The position numbers and the translations under genes were made by a program. From JBDRCC01 sp043822065 [NCBI: archaeon] (lineage in GTDB: Archaea > Undinarchaeota > CAZHTU01), in contig JBDRCC010000018.1 of assembly GCA_043822065.1 (NCBI GenBank), forward strand, positions 1 through 11,893: a stretch of 11,893 bases of DNA, written 5' to 3'. The notes under the pieces were generated by a model. That model saw nothing but the letters and a program-made list of their open reading frames with translations. It had not been told where the DNA came from and did no database searches. This document shows positions 11,213-11,893 of this stretch, piece by piece. Position 1 is the stretch's first letter. Each line of letters opens with the position of its first letter.

Positions 11213-11893
11213 GGTCGAGCTTTTCTTTCCCACGGAAAAGGTCGTTGGAGTACCAGAATAGAGGCCGGAGATTCGGGAAATAAGCCGGATTATTTTTTCT
11301 GACTTGAGAAGGGTCGTAGGCTTGTCCATGTTTCCGTATTGCTCAAGCAGTTTTGGCACATCCTCCTGTACCGCGACGTCAAAGAGCAGGTCAAGCTGGG
11401 CGTCAGAAAGCTTTGACGCAAATTCACGTATCATAAGCCCCATCTGCAAGTCTTTCTCAAGCTCCGCCCTCCAGCGGGTTTCATAAGAAACGCCGTTCTT
11501 TAGGCAGTCGGCAAGGATTTTTGCAGACTTCATGCCAGTAATGACGCCTCCGCCAGTAGTTGGCTTGACCTGCCCTGCGGCGTCCCCGACGAGATATGCG
11601 TTACTGGATTGGGTCCTTTTGAGGGCTCCTTTTATCGGTATCACGCCTGCAAACTTGGACTCCGGCTTTGCACCAAGCTTTTTCAGGAATGCATCAAATT
11701 TCTGGGGCGCATCGGAGAATGAGCCGACTCCAACCCGGACAAAATCACCAGCAGGTATTGTCCATGCGAAAAAGCCGTCAGTATACTCCCTTGAGAAGTA
11801 AAGTGCGACCTTGTCTCGTTCAGAAGGCATTCTGCAGTCTGCCTGGATTGTCTTTAGCAGGTTTTGCGGCTTGTAAGGCTCAAACCCGGCTTG
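11201..11893 (-). CDS. Geranylgeranyl reductase family flavoprotein, C-terminal part (cut by window edge)
   Basis: An FAD-dependent reductase of the family that saturates the geranylgeranyl chains of archaeal membrane lipids; the exact substrate is not certain. The frame is open through 11893, so the N-terminal Rossmann FAD-binding part is missing. Visible are DGFFAWTIPAGDFVRVGVG (the family's catalytic-domain sheet) and the FAD-contacting motif YLVGDAAGQVKPTTGGGVITGMKSAKILA. A helical tail follows. An ATG at 11830 is internal and not the start. The last 40 or so residues are built from a duplicated DNA segment: KPTTLLKSEKIIR and TPTTFSVGKKSSTKRK begin the two units. The first unit contains SRISGLYSG, antisense to the extra copy of the uppS end. 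Lipid-synthesis context with the convergent prenyltransferase is coherent. Confidence 0.92.
   Translation of the reverse strand, partial: QAGFEPYKPQNLLKTIQADCRMPSERDKVALYFSREYTDGFFAWTIPAGDFVRVGVGSFSDAPQKFDAFLKKLGAKPESKFAGVIPIKGALKRTQSSNAYLVGDAAGQVKPTTGGGVITGMKSAKILADCLKNGVSYETRWRAELEKDLQMGLMIREFASKLSDAQLDLLFDVAVQEDVPKLLEQYGNMDKPTTLLKSEKIIRLISRISGLYSGTPTTFSVGKKSSTKRK
11248..11283 (+). repeat. Direct repeat copy 2 (inside the reductase gene)
   Basis: This copy, read on the plus strand, encodes EYQNRGRRFGK and a TAA stop, like the uppS end, but lies antisense within the reductase coding sequence. The four differences from copy 1 are one Asp/Gly change and three changes that are silent in the uppS frame (GGA/GGG, AAG/AAA, TAG/TAA). 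The offset is 89 bp. Confidence 0.85.

Overview
The window is archaeal chromosomal DNA. The evidence is the archaea-specific heterodimeric amidotransferase GatD/GatE, both subunits of an archaeal clamp loader (RfcL and RfcS), an FtsZ with an archaeal-type layout, a geranylgeranyl-reductase-family flavoprotein, and TATA/BRE-type promoters. Most starts sit 24-30 bp from a TATA-like element, which suggests leaderless mRNAs. The sequence alone does not place the organism below domain level; a euryarchaeal or DPANN-type lineage is plausible. I see no IS elements, phage genes, tRNAs, rRNAs or CRISPR arrays.

Layout. Positions 1-3799, minus strand: gatD, gatE, then the start of glnA (cut by the window edge). 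These cover tRNA-dependent glutamine formation and glutamine supply. gatD and gatE overlap by one base (TAATG). Positions 3800-4120: a divergent, AT-rich control region. It holds a perfect 24-bp inverted repeat in front of gatD and a long ftsZ leader with a strong hairpin, four TGCCCAA heptamers and two candidate TATA boxes. Positions 4121-5356, plus: ftsZ. Positions 5357-5646: a non-coding stretch with four strong hairpins separated by A/C-rich linkers that have almost no G or T.

Positions 5647-7718, minus: a two-gene ABC-2 exporter operon (ATPase then permease), followed by a 155-residue protein of unknown function with its own promoter. Positions 7761-10405, minus: rfcS, an unrecognised Cys-containing 143-residue protein, and rfcL, each with its own TATA box. 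Positions 10484-11194, plus: a cis-prenyltransferase (uppS-like), converging on a geranylgeranyl-reductase-family gene (11201-11893, minus, cut by the window edge). The convergent 3' ends carry a direct duplication about 89 bp apart. The second copy keeps the uppS C-terminal codons, a stop and a T-rich tract inside the reductase coding sequence.

Most of the window is core housekeeping. The parts worth a second look are non-coding or structural: the ftsZ leader, the hairpin series after ftsZ, the gatD operator-like palindrome, the duplicated uppS/reductase ends, the one-residue-short catalytic loop in the prenyltransferase, and the unknown gene between the two clamp-loader genes.
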